Translations under genes and position numbers: made by a program | Origin: Pseudomonadota bacterium | GTDB lineage: Bacteria; Desulfobacterota; Desulfobacteria; Desulfobacterales; Desulfobacteraceae | Assembly: GCA_018816605.1 (NCBI GenBank) | Contig: JAHIVS010000369.1 | Span: 1-9,419 of the forward strand | Length of the DNA stretch: 9,419 nt | Direction of reading: 5' to 3' | Part shown: one piece after another, positions 1 through 5,061 of the stretch | Position numbering within the stretch: position 1 is the stretch's first letter | How the letters are laid out: the number at the start of each line of letters is the position of its first letter | The notes under the pieces: generated by a model | What the model was told of the DNA's origin: nothing | Database searches by the model: none | Seen by the model: the letters and a program-made list of their open reading frames with translations, nothing else

Positions 1-148
1 AGGTTTTGCTAAGGGCTTCCACAGTGGGTCCAATGGCTTTACAGGGACCGCACCAGGGCGCCCAGAAATCCACCATAACCGGTTTTTCTGATTTTAAAAC
101 CGTTTCTTCGAAAGACTCATCGTCAATTTCTAAAATATTATCTGCCAT
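1..148 (-). CDS. trxA: Thioredoxin, N-terminal 49 residues (cut by window start)
   Basis: Thiol-disulfide oxidoreductase of the cytoplasm that reduces protein disulfides using a CxxC pair recharged by thioredoxin reductase. The visible protein begins MADNILEID, continues through a beta-strand '[18 protein letters not shown]' with the active-site WCGPC motif (Cys33 and Cys36), and runs off the window at residue 49, so about half of a normal 105-110 residue thioredoxin is seen. The ATG at 146-148 is the natural start because the family's short N-terminal strand follows directly. Upstream on the minus strand are a weak purine-rich AGGATAGG site and a strong sigma70-type promoter at 186-214, so it is probably transcribed separately from rubrerythrin. 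Seen: motif and start. Inferred: the gene symbol, since several thioredoxin paralogues share this motif and the C-terminal half is missing. Confidence 0.93.
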   Translation of the reverse strand, partial: MADNILEIDDESFEETVLKSEKPVMVDFWAPWCGPCKAIGPTVEALSKT

Positions 149-185
149 GACACCTATCCTATTTCTAGATTAAAAATTGCCTGTA

Positions 186-214
186 AATATATGTTCATAT
201 TTGTTTTTTGTCAA
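186..214 (-). promoter_or_regulatory. Sigma70-type promoter for thioredoxin, with overlapping palindrome
   Basis: On the minus strand a perfect -35 box TTGACA (214-209) is followed after 17 nt by TATATT (191-186), giving an expected transcript start near 178-180 and a short untranslated leader of about 30 nt before the thioredoxin ATG. An inverted repeat with arms ATATG and CATAT (189-200) overlaps the -10 box and the spacer, a usual place for a repressor operator. No regulator can be named from this alone. Confidence 0.75.
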
Positions 215-229
215 ATGATCAATGGGCAA

Positions 230-309
230 CCCCAAATGAATTCAAGCCCTGCATCCGCACAGGGATTTGCCTTTTGGGCGATTCCGGATACAGGGCTTGA
301 TCTTTGGGG
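230..309. repeat. Long imperfect inverted repeat (hairpin) between rubrerythrin and thioredoxin
   Basis: Inner arms at 242-257 (TCAAGCCCTGCATCCG) and 285-300 (CGGATACAGGGCTTGA) pair at 15 of 16 positions. Outer arms CCCCAAA (230-236) and TTTGGGG (303-309) also pair exactly, so the whole 80 bp can fold into one long hairpin with a 27-nt loop. A second CAGGG at 260-264 offers an alternative short stem. On the plus strand the hairpin is followed by TCG and six T (312-317), resembling an intrinsic terminator for plus-strand RNA. On the minus strand, where rubrerythrin is read, no T tract follows. It may end or protect the rubrerythrin mRNA, or be a dispersed repeat copy; the window shows only one copy. 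Confidence 0.6.
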
Positions 310-341
310 TCGTTTTTTGGGTGTGGGCACCCTTTTGGGGC

Positions 342-917
342 CTACCAGTTTTCCGCAAGCACCTCAAAATGGGCCTGGGGGTGTGCACAGGCCGGACACA
401 TCTCAACGGCTTCTTCCCCTTCATGGACATATCCGCAGTTGCGGCAGCGCCATTTTATAGGGGTCTTTTTTTTGAACACCTTACCGGCCTCCACATTGGC
501 AGCAAGGTCTGCATAGCGTTTGCCATGCTGTTTCTCAGCGATTGCGATCATTTCAAAAACCATGGCAACAGCATCAAATCCTTCTTTCTTTGCAATGGCC
601 GCAAAGTCGGGATACATCTGGGTCCATTCAAATTCTTCTCCGGCTGCAGCAGCTTTCAGGTTTTCAAGGGTGGTGCCGATCACACCGGCGGGAAAGGTCC
701 CAATGATTTCCACCTCGCCGCCTTCAAGAAATTTAAAGAACCGTTTGGCATGTTCTTTCTCCTGGCTGGCAGTTTCAGTAAAGATCTCTGATATCTGGAT
801 GTACCCTTCTTTTTTTGCGGCGCTGGCAAAATAGGTATACCGGTTCCGGGCCTGGGACTCCCCTGCAAATGCGGTTAATAAATTTTTTTCGGTCTGGGTT
901 CCTTTTAAACTTGCCAT
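342..917 (-). CDS. rbr: Rubrerythrin (diiron peroxidase with rubredoxin-like domain)
   Basis: Cytoplasmic peroxide-scavenging protein of anaerobes that reduces H2O2 to water at a non-sulfur diiron site, using electrons passed through its own FeS4 centre. It has 191 residues, the length I recall for the Desulfovibrio protein. The N-terminal ferritin-like four-helix domain (about 1-145) carries Glu20, an E53xxH56 motif, acidic residues at 94-97 and a second E128xxH131 motif, the expected diiron ligands. The C-terminal rubredoxin-like domain (about 153-191) has Cys158, Cys161, Cys174 and Cys177 in CxxC-x12-CxxC spacing. All key residues are present. The start is set by a strong CTCCTCC complement (AGGAGG on the coding strand, 924-930) before the ATG. 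It lies 86 nt downstream of perR on the same strand with no clear promoter between, so it is probably in the perR transcript and derepressed by peroxide (inference). Confidence 0.97.
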   Translation of the reverse strand: MASLKGTQTEKNLLTAFAGESQARNRYTYFASAAKKEGYIQISEIFTETASQEKEHAKRFFKFLEGGEVEIIGTFPAGVIGTTLENLKAAAAGEEFEWTQMYPDFAAIAKKEGFDAVAMVFEMIAIAEKQHGKRYADLAANVEAGKVFKKKTPIKWRCRNCGYVHEGEEAVEMCPACAHPQAHFEVLAENW

Positions 918-1003
918 AGGTTTCTCCTCCTGTTTTAAGGTCTACGAATTGGAACAGGTCTTTGTTTTGCCTGTTTTGGTTTCACGTTTTGGGTTCATAA
1001 AAT

Positions 1004-1450
1004 TTACAGCACACTGATCTGGCTGCGGCAGTTGTCACAATATCCCTTCAGGACAATTTTTTTTCCGGTAATGATAAATTTTTCGGCAATGTCTGAAGCG
1101 GGTGTTATCTGGTCCAGGGCGGTATCATGGAAATCAATAATTTCATTGCATGCCAGACAATGAAAATGATGGTGGGCGTTCAGGTTCGGGTCAAACCGTC
1201 TGGGGTCACCCCGGCCTTCCACCACATCAATGATATTGACCTTTGAAAAGGTAATCAGGGTCCGGTTGACGGTATCAAGGGAGATATTGGGGAATTCCTT
1301 TTGCAGGGCCTTGTGAATCACATCGGCACAAGGATGGGATGTCGAAGCTTCCAGCGTTTTGTAAACCGCTGTGCGCTGGGGAGTGATCTTGAGAGCATGC
1401 TGTTTGCATTTTTGATAAAACCGGTCCAAATTAATTTCCCTTGATATCAT
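1004..1450 (-). CDS. perR: PerR-type peroxide-sensing repressor, Fur family
   Basis: Fur-family DNA-binding metalloregulator of 148 residues. The N-terminal winged-helix domain (about 1-85) includes 'ITPQRTAVYKTL' and the recognition-helix region 'ISLDTVNRTL'. The C-terminal dimerisation domain has Cys98, Cys101, Cys138 and Cys141 as structural zinc ligands. His39, Asp87, His93, His95 and Asp106 correspond, with a constant offset of two, to the regulatory Fe/Mn ligands I recall for Bacillus subtilis PerR (37, 85, 91, 93, 104). Asp rather than Glu at the last position favours PerR over Fur, because that ligand set permits peroxide-driven histidine oxidation. Rubrerythrin follows on the same strand, which fits a peroxide regulon. 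The promoter at 1462-1490 contains a palindrome suited to autorepression. Family assignment is firm; peroxide rather than iron sensing is inferred from the ligands and the neighbour. Confidence 0.92.
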   Translation of the reverse strand: MISREINLDRFYQKCKQHALKITPQRTAVYKTLEASTSHPCADVIHKALQKEFPNISLDTVNRTLITFSKVNIIDVVEGRGDPRRFDPNLNAHHHFHCLACNEIIDFHDTALDQITPASDIAEKFIITGKKIVLKGYCDNCRSQISVL

Positions 1451-1461
1451 TGGTTTGAAAT

Positions 1462-1490
1462 AGTAAATAGGATTTGATCCTATTTGTCAA
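1462..1490 (-). promoter_or_regulatory. perR promoter (minus strand)
   Basis: On the minus strand a perfect TTGACA (1490-1485) is followed after 17 nt by TTTACT (1467-1462), a moderate -10; TACTAT two bases further is an alternative. The predicted start lies only a few nucleotides upstream of the perR ATG at 1450, leaving a very short leader with no clear Shine-Dalgarno sequence. Confidence 0.6.
1465..1485. promoter_or_regulatory. Probable PerR operator, perfect 9-3-9 palindrome
   Basis: Arms AAATAGGAT (1465-1473) and ATCCTATTT (1477-1485) are perfect reverse complements around a 3-nt centre. The palindrome fills the spacer between the -35 and -10 of the perR promoter, so a bound dimer would block polymerase. 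Length and AT-rich ends resemble Fur/PerR boxes, although the GGAT/ATCC core differs from the B. subtilis consensus. It also lies upstream of the divergent gene at 1559 and could affect it too. Confidence 0.65.
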
Positions 1491-1549
1491 ACCCTTTTCA
1501 TGCATCGGTCAAGAAGAATGCCCCTATTGTCACATCAGACAAGCAGACT

Positions 1550-1554
1550 GGAGG
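1550..1554 (+). promoter_or_regulatory. Shine-Dalgarno site that sets the start of the FGE-fold protein
   Basis: GGAGG ends four bases before the ATG at 1559. The open frame extends upstream to a TTG at 1484, but that codon lies inside the perR operator and has no ribosome site, so this GGAGG decides in favour of 1559. Confidence 0.8.
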
Positions 1555-1558
1555 ACAA

Positions 1559-2596
1559 ATGAAACAATTAGTTGAAAGCCTTTTGGTTTTTGGCCTTAGC
1601 ATTTCCCTTTGCCTGGCCGGAAACAACGATGGGGTGTCCTCTCTGATTCAACAATCCAGACAGGGAGATACCAGGGCCATGTGCGACCTGGCTTTGGCCT
1701 ATTACCATGGCGAAGGGGTGCTGAAAGATCCGTTTAAAGCCAAGTGCTGGGCTAAAAAGGCCCATGATCAGGGGTCAAGACGGGCTGGTAAACTCTGGGA
1801 GGAATTGTCTTTGTGGCAATACTCGGGAAAGTGCGATCTTTCCTTTGATGATGAGCCCTCCCCCCAATACCGCTCCGGGGAAAGATATCGGGAACCTGTA
1901 ACGGGTATGATGTTTGTCTGGGTGGCCGGGGGATGCTTTTCCATGGGATGCCATGGGGATGCCGGCCGGTGCAATAAAAATGAGATGCCGGTCCACAGGG
2001 TCTGTCTGGACGGCTTCTGGATGGGGACGCTTGAAGTGACCCAGGGACAATGGGAGGCGGTTATGGGAGCCAACCCCTCTCGGTTTGTCCTATCCCCGGA
2101 ACATCCCGTGGAACAGGTCTCTTTTGAGGATGTCCGCATTTTTATCCGAACCCTGAAAGCCGATACAGGGGTTGAGTTTTCTCTTCCCACCGAGGCCCAG
2201 TGGGAGTATGCCTGCCGGAACACGGGGCGTAAGATTCCCTTTCCCTGGGGAAAGGAGGCCTATCTTCCCGAGGAAAACTGTGGCACGTGCAATGTCGGAT
2301 CACTACGGGGTCAAACTGCGGCCGCGGGAAGCTTTCTTCCCAATGATATAGGGCTTTACGACATGGGCGGCAATGTCAGGGAGTGGTGCCGGGACGTATA
2401 TGCCAAAACTGCCTATGCCTCCCATTCCCGGGACAATCCTCTGCACCGGGAAGAGGGTATTGAACGGGTGGTCCGGGGAGGATCCTTTGCCGACAATACG
2501 GATTTCCTGCGGTGTTCGGCACGGCAGAGTGCCATCCCCACCATGAAAAGTGCTCATATCGGTTTTCGGCTGGTGCTGAAAAGAGACGACCGGTAG
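1559..2596 (+). CDS. Exported Sel1-repeat / FGE-sulfatase (SUMF1) fold protein, catalytic cysteines absent
   Basis: A 345-residue protein of unknown specific role. Residues 1-21 form a probable signal peptide (hydrophobic 'LLVFGLSISLCLA', likely cleaved near residue 20); Cys18 is not in a proper lipobox. Residues about 25-80 hold one Sel1-like helical repeat (ALAYYHGEGVLKDPFKAKCW). Residues about 108-342 are a formylglycine-generating-enzyme/SUMF1 fold domain with its hallmarks: 'MMFVWVAGGCFSMG', 'EMPVHRVCLDGFWMGTLEVT', 'FSLPTEAQWEYACR', 'GLYDMGGNVREWC', 'VVRGGSF' and 'IGFRLVLK'. The stretch after GGSF reads ADNTDFLRC, where true FGE carries two copper-binding cysteines, so sulfatase activation is unlikely. 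Thirteen cysteines, including CGTC at 241-244, fit a disulfide-rich periplasmic protein. It is divergent from perR and convergent with aroB (24-bp gap). Fold assignment is firm; function is not known. Confidence 0.85.
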   Translation: MKQLVESLLVFGLSISLCLAGNNDGVSSLIQQSRQGDTRAMCDLALAYYHGEGVLKDPFKAKCWAKKAHDQGSRRAGKLWEELSLWQYSGKCDLSFDDEPSPQYRSGERYREPVTGMMFVWVAGGCFSMGCHGDAGRCNKNEMPVHRVCLDGFWMGTLEVTQGQWEAVMGANPSRFVLSPEHPVEQVSFEDVRIFIRTLKADTGVEFSLPTEAQWEYACRNTGRKIPFPWGKEAYLPEENCGTCNVGSLRGQTAAAGSFLPNDIGLYDMGGNVREWCRDVYAKTAYASHSRDNPLHREEGIERVVRGGSFADNTDFLRCSARQSAIPTMKSAHIGFRLVLKRDDR

Positions 2597-2620
2597 AATT
2601 GTAAAAACAAGAAGCCTTTT

Positions 2621-3691
2621 TTAAGATCCGGTGAACACAGAACGGATAAAGTCATTCATTTCATCATAGGGAATCTTTTCCACCCGGGCGTTCCCTATGG
2701 CTTCAAGGAATACGTAATGCAGGCTGCTGCCCTGTTTTTTTTTGTCCCTGGAAGCGGCGGCGATGATCTGGTCTGCCCTGTAATCCAGATCCACCGGAAG
2801 ATTCAGCCCTCTTAAAAGGCTGGTTATCCGGTCCACCTCACTCGGGGAGATCCGTTTTTTTCTTTGGGAAAACATGGCGGCAGCCACCATGCCCAGGGAG
2901 ATTGCCCGGCCATGGCCTGCCGGACCCATTTTCTCCTGGGTCTGTTTTGTCTGATTCAGGGTTTCAACGGCATGGCCGATGGTGTGGCCGAAGTTGAGGA
3001 TTCGGCGCTTTCCTGCTTCCTTTTCGTCCTCTCCAACCACCCGGGCTTTGATGGCAACGGAATCTGCCACCAGCCGGAAAATGATATCCGGGTCCAGGTC
3101 CAGGGCTTTTTGTCTGTTATCCTCAAGAAAGCGCAGCATGTCGGCATCGCAGATCAGGCCATGTTTGACAATTTCGGCCAGACCGTTGGAAATTTCTGTT
3201 TTGGGCAGGGTTTGTAGAAGATCAATATCGCAGATCACAAATTTTGGCTGGTTAAAGACACCCACCATGTTTTTAAAGCTATCCAGATTGACCCCGTTTT
3301 TTCCGCCCACACTGGCATCCACCTGGGAGAGCAGGGAGGTGGAGACAAAGCCAAAATCCACCCCCCGCATAAAAACAGAGGCAGCAAAGCCTGTAATATC
3401 AGTGACAATACCCCCTCCAATTCCTAGGATAAAACTGGTTCTGTCGCAGGAGAGGCCGATCAATTCCCTGAGAAGGGTTTCCACCGTGGCAAGGGTTTTG
3501 ATTTTTTCCCCGGTGCCGATGGTGAGAACAGGGCCGTCGGGGAAATTTTTTCCATACAGATTTTGTATATTCGTATCCGTGATGATGATGGGGGTTACGC
3601 CCGGGGGAAGATAGGCGCTGATATTTGAAAGGCTTTCCCCCACATGGATGGAAGAAAGCCCTTGCAGGCCATTCACCTGAAAGCTTTTCAT
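2621..3691 (-). CDS. aroB: 3-dehydroquinate synthase
   Basis: Second enzyme of the shikimate pathway; converts DAHP to 3-dehydroquinate in the cytoplasm using NAD+ and a divalent metal. The 356 residues match the family length. The nucleotide-binding glycine run is 'GIGGGIVTDITGFAASVFMRG' split across residues 90-110, followed by 'STSLLSQVDASVGGKNGVN' (117-135). The metal ligands are visible as Glu173 (AEIVKHG), His236 (NFGHTIGH) and His260 (GHGRAISLGM). Compared with the E. coli protein, the linker between the GHTIGH motif and the last metal His is about seven residues longer, and GGKTGVN is replaced by GGKNGVN. The ATG shares bases with the TGA of the upstream DAHP synthase (ATGA, 3688-3691), which implies translational coupling and the same tryptophan-controlled transcript. 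The 24-bp convergent gap to the FGE-fold gene contains no obvious terminator hairpin. Confidence 0.96.
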   Translation of the reverse strand: MKSFQVNGLQGLSSIHVGESLSNISAYLPPGVTPIIITDTNIQNLYGKNFPDGPVLTIGTGEKIKTLATVETLLRELIGLSCDRTSFILGIGGGIVTDITGFAASVFMRGVDFGFVSTSLLSQVDASVGGKNGVNLDSFKNMVGVFNQPKFVICDIDLLQTLPKTEISNGLAEIVKHGLICDADMLRFLEDNRQKALDLDPDIIFRLVADSVAIKARVVGEDEKEAGKRRILNFGHTIGHAVETLNQTKQTQEKMGPAGHGRAISLGMVAAAMFSQRKKRISPSEVDRITSLLRGLNLPVDLDYRADQIIAAASRDKKKQGSSLHYVFLEAIGNARVEKIPYDEMNDFIRSVFTGS

Positions 3692-4701
3692 TCATCGGCT
3701 CCGATAATTGAGCGGATGGCAGTCATTTTTTTCATGACGATTGTGAACTGGTCGGGATAGAGGGATTGGGCTCCGTCACTCAGGGCTTCATCCGGGTGGT
3801 TATGCACCTCGATCATCAGCCCGTCTGCTCCCAGGGCGGCGCAGGCATAGGCCAGGGGGATCACCTGGTCTCTGACACCGGCGGCATGGCTGGGATCCAC
3901 AATAATGGGCAGATGGCTTTCCTTCTTTGCGGCGGGCACCACGGACAGGTCCAGGGTGTTCCGGCTATGGCGGACAAAGGTTCTGACCCCCCTTTCACAA
4001 AGAATAACATTGGAATTGCCTTCTTCCATTATATATTCCGCTGCCATAAGCCATTCCTCGAGCATGGCCGACATTCCCCGTTTCAGGATCACGGGTTTTT
4101 TAGATCTTCCGGCCCGTCTGAGCAGGGAAAAGTTCTGCATGTTTCGGGTGCCGATCTGGACCACGTCCACATAGGCTTCCACAATATCAAAATTTTCAAC
4201 ATCCATGACTTCGGTCACAACCGGCAGGCCGGTTTCTTCCCGAACTTTTGCTAAGAATTCAAGGCCCTTTTCTCCCAATCCCTGGAAGGAATAGGGGGAA
4301 GTCCTGGGCTTGAATGCCCCTCCCCTGAAAAGTTTTGCACCCGCCTTTTGTACAGACCTGGCAATGGAGAGTACCTGCTCTAAACTTTCAACAGCACAGG
4401 GGCCGGCAATCACGGGCATGGTTCCATTACCGAAAACAGCGTCACCTATTTTGACCTGGGTATTTTCCTGCCTGAACTCCCGGCTGACAAGCTTATAGGG
4501 TTTTGTCACCGGAATAACCTCCTTTACACCGTCAAGCCCAAGGAAATGGGCTGCATCCACGGATCCTTTATTGTGAAGGATACCAATGGAAACCCTGTCG
4601 CCTCCGGGTATGGGCCGGGCCATATATCCTCGTTTCTCAATGGTCCGGACAATTGCCTGGACTTGTTCTTCTGTCGTGCCTTTTTTTAATACAACTAACA
4701 T
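3688..4701 (-). CDS. aroF: 3-deoxy-7-phosphoheptulonate (DAHP) synthase, type I-beta with N-terminal regulatory domain
   Basis: First committed step of aromatic amino-acid synthesis: phosphoenolpyruvate plus erythrose-4-phosphate gives DAHP. Residues 1 to about 70 form the ferredoxin-like (ACT-like) regulatory domain found in Thermotoga-type enzymes; the barrel follows with 'AGPCAVES' (99-106), 'KPRTSPYSFQGLG' (131-143), 'QIGTRNMQNFSLL', 'KRGMSA', 'CERGVRTF', 'DPSHAAG' and 'EVHNHPDEALSDG'. Cys102, His272, Glu298 and Asp309 coincide in number with the metal ligands I recall for the T. maritima enzyme, and at 337 residues the length is nearly the same. The start is fixed by GGAGG (4712-4708) six bases ahead of the ATG. 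Upstream lie a consensus promoter and a long leader with a Trp-codon attenuator; downstream aroB overlaps by four bases. Tyr/Phe feedback through the N-terminal domain is inferred from family members, not visible here. Confidence 0.97.
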   Translation of the reverse strand: MLVVLKKGTTEEQVQAIVRTIEKRGYMARPIPGGDRVSIGILHNKGSVDAAHFLGLDGVKEVIPVTKPYKLVSREFRQENTQVKIGDAVFGNGTMPVIAGPCAVESLEQVLSIARSVQKAGAKLFRGGAFKPRTSPYSFQGLGEKGLEFLAKVREETGLPVVTEVMDVENFDIVEAYVDVVQIGTRNMQNFSLLRRAGRSKKPVILKRGMSAMLEEWLMAAEYIMEEGNSNVILCERGVRTFVRHSRNTLDLSVVPAAKKESHLPIIVDPSHAAGVRDQVIPLAYACAALGADGLMIEVHNHPDEALSDGAQSLYPDQFTIVMKKMTAIRSIIGADE

Positions 4702-4779
4702 TTCATACCTCCAATAAGGTTTGTATCAGTATTCAATTCAATGGGCAATAAAAAAGGCGGGAGATTTGTGACAACCCTG

Positions 4780-4813
4780 AAATAACAAAGGCTGCCGTTT
4801 TTCCTGCAGCCTT
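4780..4813 (-). terminator. Attenuator terminator hairpin in the aroF leader
   Basis: On the minus strand the arms AAGGCTGC (4813-4806) and GCAGCCTT (4795-4788) pair over 8 bp around a 10-nt loop AGGAAAAACG, followed by a T-rich tract TTTGTTATTT (4789-4780, overlapping the end of the stem). An outer pair AACCC (4818-4814) with GGGTT (4777-4773) could extend it. It lies about 90 nt before the aroF start and inside its transcript, so it can only work as a conditional terminator. Confidence 0.7.
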
Positions 4814-4894
4814 GGGTTCTTTTGTCTTTTATGAGGTCAGACAGAAAGCAGTGCCGCAGATGTGTCTGTGCCACCATCGCCAGGACACGTCTGC
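4788..4894 (-). promoter_or_regulatory. Tryptophan attenuator of the aroF-aroB operon (mutually exclusive RNA stems)
   Basis: Three alternative helices can be drawn on the minus-strand RNA. Stem 1:2 pairs GCAGACGTGTC (4894-4884) with GACACATCTGC (4866-4856), 10 of 11 positions, and its 17-nt loop contains the three Trp codons. Stem 2:3 pairs TCTGCGGC (4860-4853) with GCTGCAGG (4810-4803), 8 bp including two wobbles. Stem 3:4 is the terminator at 4780-4813. Stem 2:3 uses five bases of the terminator's 5' arm, so the two exclude each other. A ribosome stalled at the Trp codons would disrupt stem 1:2, free region 2, form the antiterminator and allow aroF-aroB expression. With charged tRNA-Trp in excess, the terminator forms. 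The helices are read from sequence; the mechanism follows the well-known E. coli trp leader model. Confidence 0.75.
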
Positions 4895-4951
4895 CGTTTT
4901 CCGGATAGCAGTTTGTTGCACGCTATTTGTTTCTGTGTATAAGAACATCAT
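4829..4951 (-). CDS. Tryptophan-rich leader peptide of the aroF-aroB attenuator
   Basis: A 40-codon open frame, ATG at 4951-4949 (a second ATG follows at once) to TAA at 4831-4829, in the 5' leader of aroF. It begins MMFLYTET and contains Trp24-Arg25-Trp26-Trp27 (codons at 4882-4880, 4876-4874 and 4873-4871), then ends in CLTS. Three tryptophans within four residues are highly improbable by chance and sit exactly in the loop of stem 1:2. The peptide has no expected function of its own; its translation senses tRNA-Trp charging. Weak points: no Shine-Dalgarno sequence is visible, and the predicted transcript start (near 4956) leaves only about five bases, so initiation would be leaderless or occur at an internal GTG (codon 11 or 22). 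It is longer than the 14-residue E. coli trpL. Confidence 0.68.
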   Translation of the reverse strand: MMFLYTETNSVQQTAIRKTADVSWRWWHRHICGTAFCLTS

Positions 4952-4962
4952 AATAAAAAAGC

Positions 4963-4990
4963 ATTATAAAGAGAATAAAACGATTGTCAA
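4963..4990 (-). promoter_or_regulatory. Consensus promoter of the aroF-aroB operon
   Basis: On the minus strand both hexamers are perfect: TTGACA (4990-4985), 16-nt spacer, TATAAT (4968-4963). The predicted start near 4956 gives a leader of about 255 nt before the aroF ATG, long enough to hold the leader peptide and attenuator. So strong a promoter fits control after initiation. Confidence 0.85.
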
Positions 4991-5012
4991 TAAAAAAAGT
5001 CAAAATTAATAT
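4984..5012 (+). promoter_or_regulatory. Probable promoter of the response-regulator gene, overlapping the aroF promoter
   Basis: On the plus strand TTGTCA (4984-4989) is followed after 17 nt by TAATAT (5007-5012). Its -35 shares bases with the aroF -35 on the opposite strand, so the two polymerases could not bind at once. Matches are 5/6 and 4/6, so this is a moderate prediction. Confidence 0.45.
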
Positions 5013-5061
5013 TTGATTTTCATCTGCCTTCGGGATAGACTTCCTTAAAATTAAGCGGTGC

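Noticed and set aside
319..332. Small hairpin GGGTG/CACCC after the rubrerythrin stop as its terminator
   Set aside because: Five-pair stem, and on the rubrerythrin strand it is followed by A rather than T residues.
267..791. 174-codon plus-strand ORF opposite rubrerythrin
   Set aside because: It is an antisense frame of a clear rubrerythrin gene, with low-complexity Phe/Gly/Lys-rich peptide and no ribosome site.
953..975. Inverted repeat AACAGG/CCTGTT between perR and rubrerythrin as a terminator
   Set aside because: Only six pairs with an 11-nt loop and no following U tract; too weak to split the two genes into separate transcripts.
1484..1558. N-terminal extension of the FGE-fold protein from a TTG codon at 1484
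   Set aside because: The TTG lies within the perR palindrome, has no ribosome site, and would hide the signal peptide that follows the ATG at 1559.
1559..2596. Annotation as an active formylglycine-generating enzyme for sulfatases
   Set aside because: The expected catalytic cysteine positions after VVRGGSF are occupied by non-cysteine residues, and no sulfatase gene is nearby.
2597..2620. Terminator in the 24-bp gap between the convergent FGE-fold gene and aroB
   Set aside because: A T run is present, but I could not draw a convincing stem; transcripts may overlap into the opposite gene.
2979..3614. 211-codon plus-strand ORF opposite aroB
   Set aside because: Serine/arginine/proline-rich mirror of a well-conserved gene; no start signal or recognisable domain.
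3766..4254. 162-codon plus-strand ORF opposite aroF
   Set aside because: Gly/His-rich antisense frame of the DAHP synthase, without family resemblance.
4695..4877. 60-codon minus-strand ORF beginning inside the aroF leader and ending seven bases into aroF
   Set aside because: It lacks a ribosome site, its peptide resembles nothing I know, it runs through the terminator hairpin, and it is in a different frame from the Trp-rich leader ORF. A translational-coupling role is possible but unsupported.
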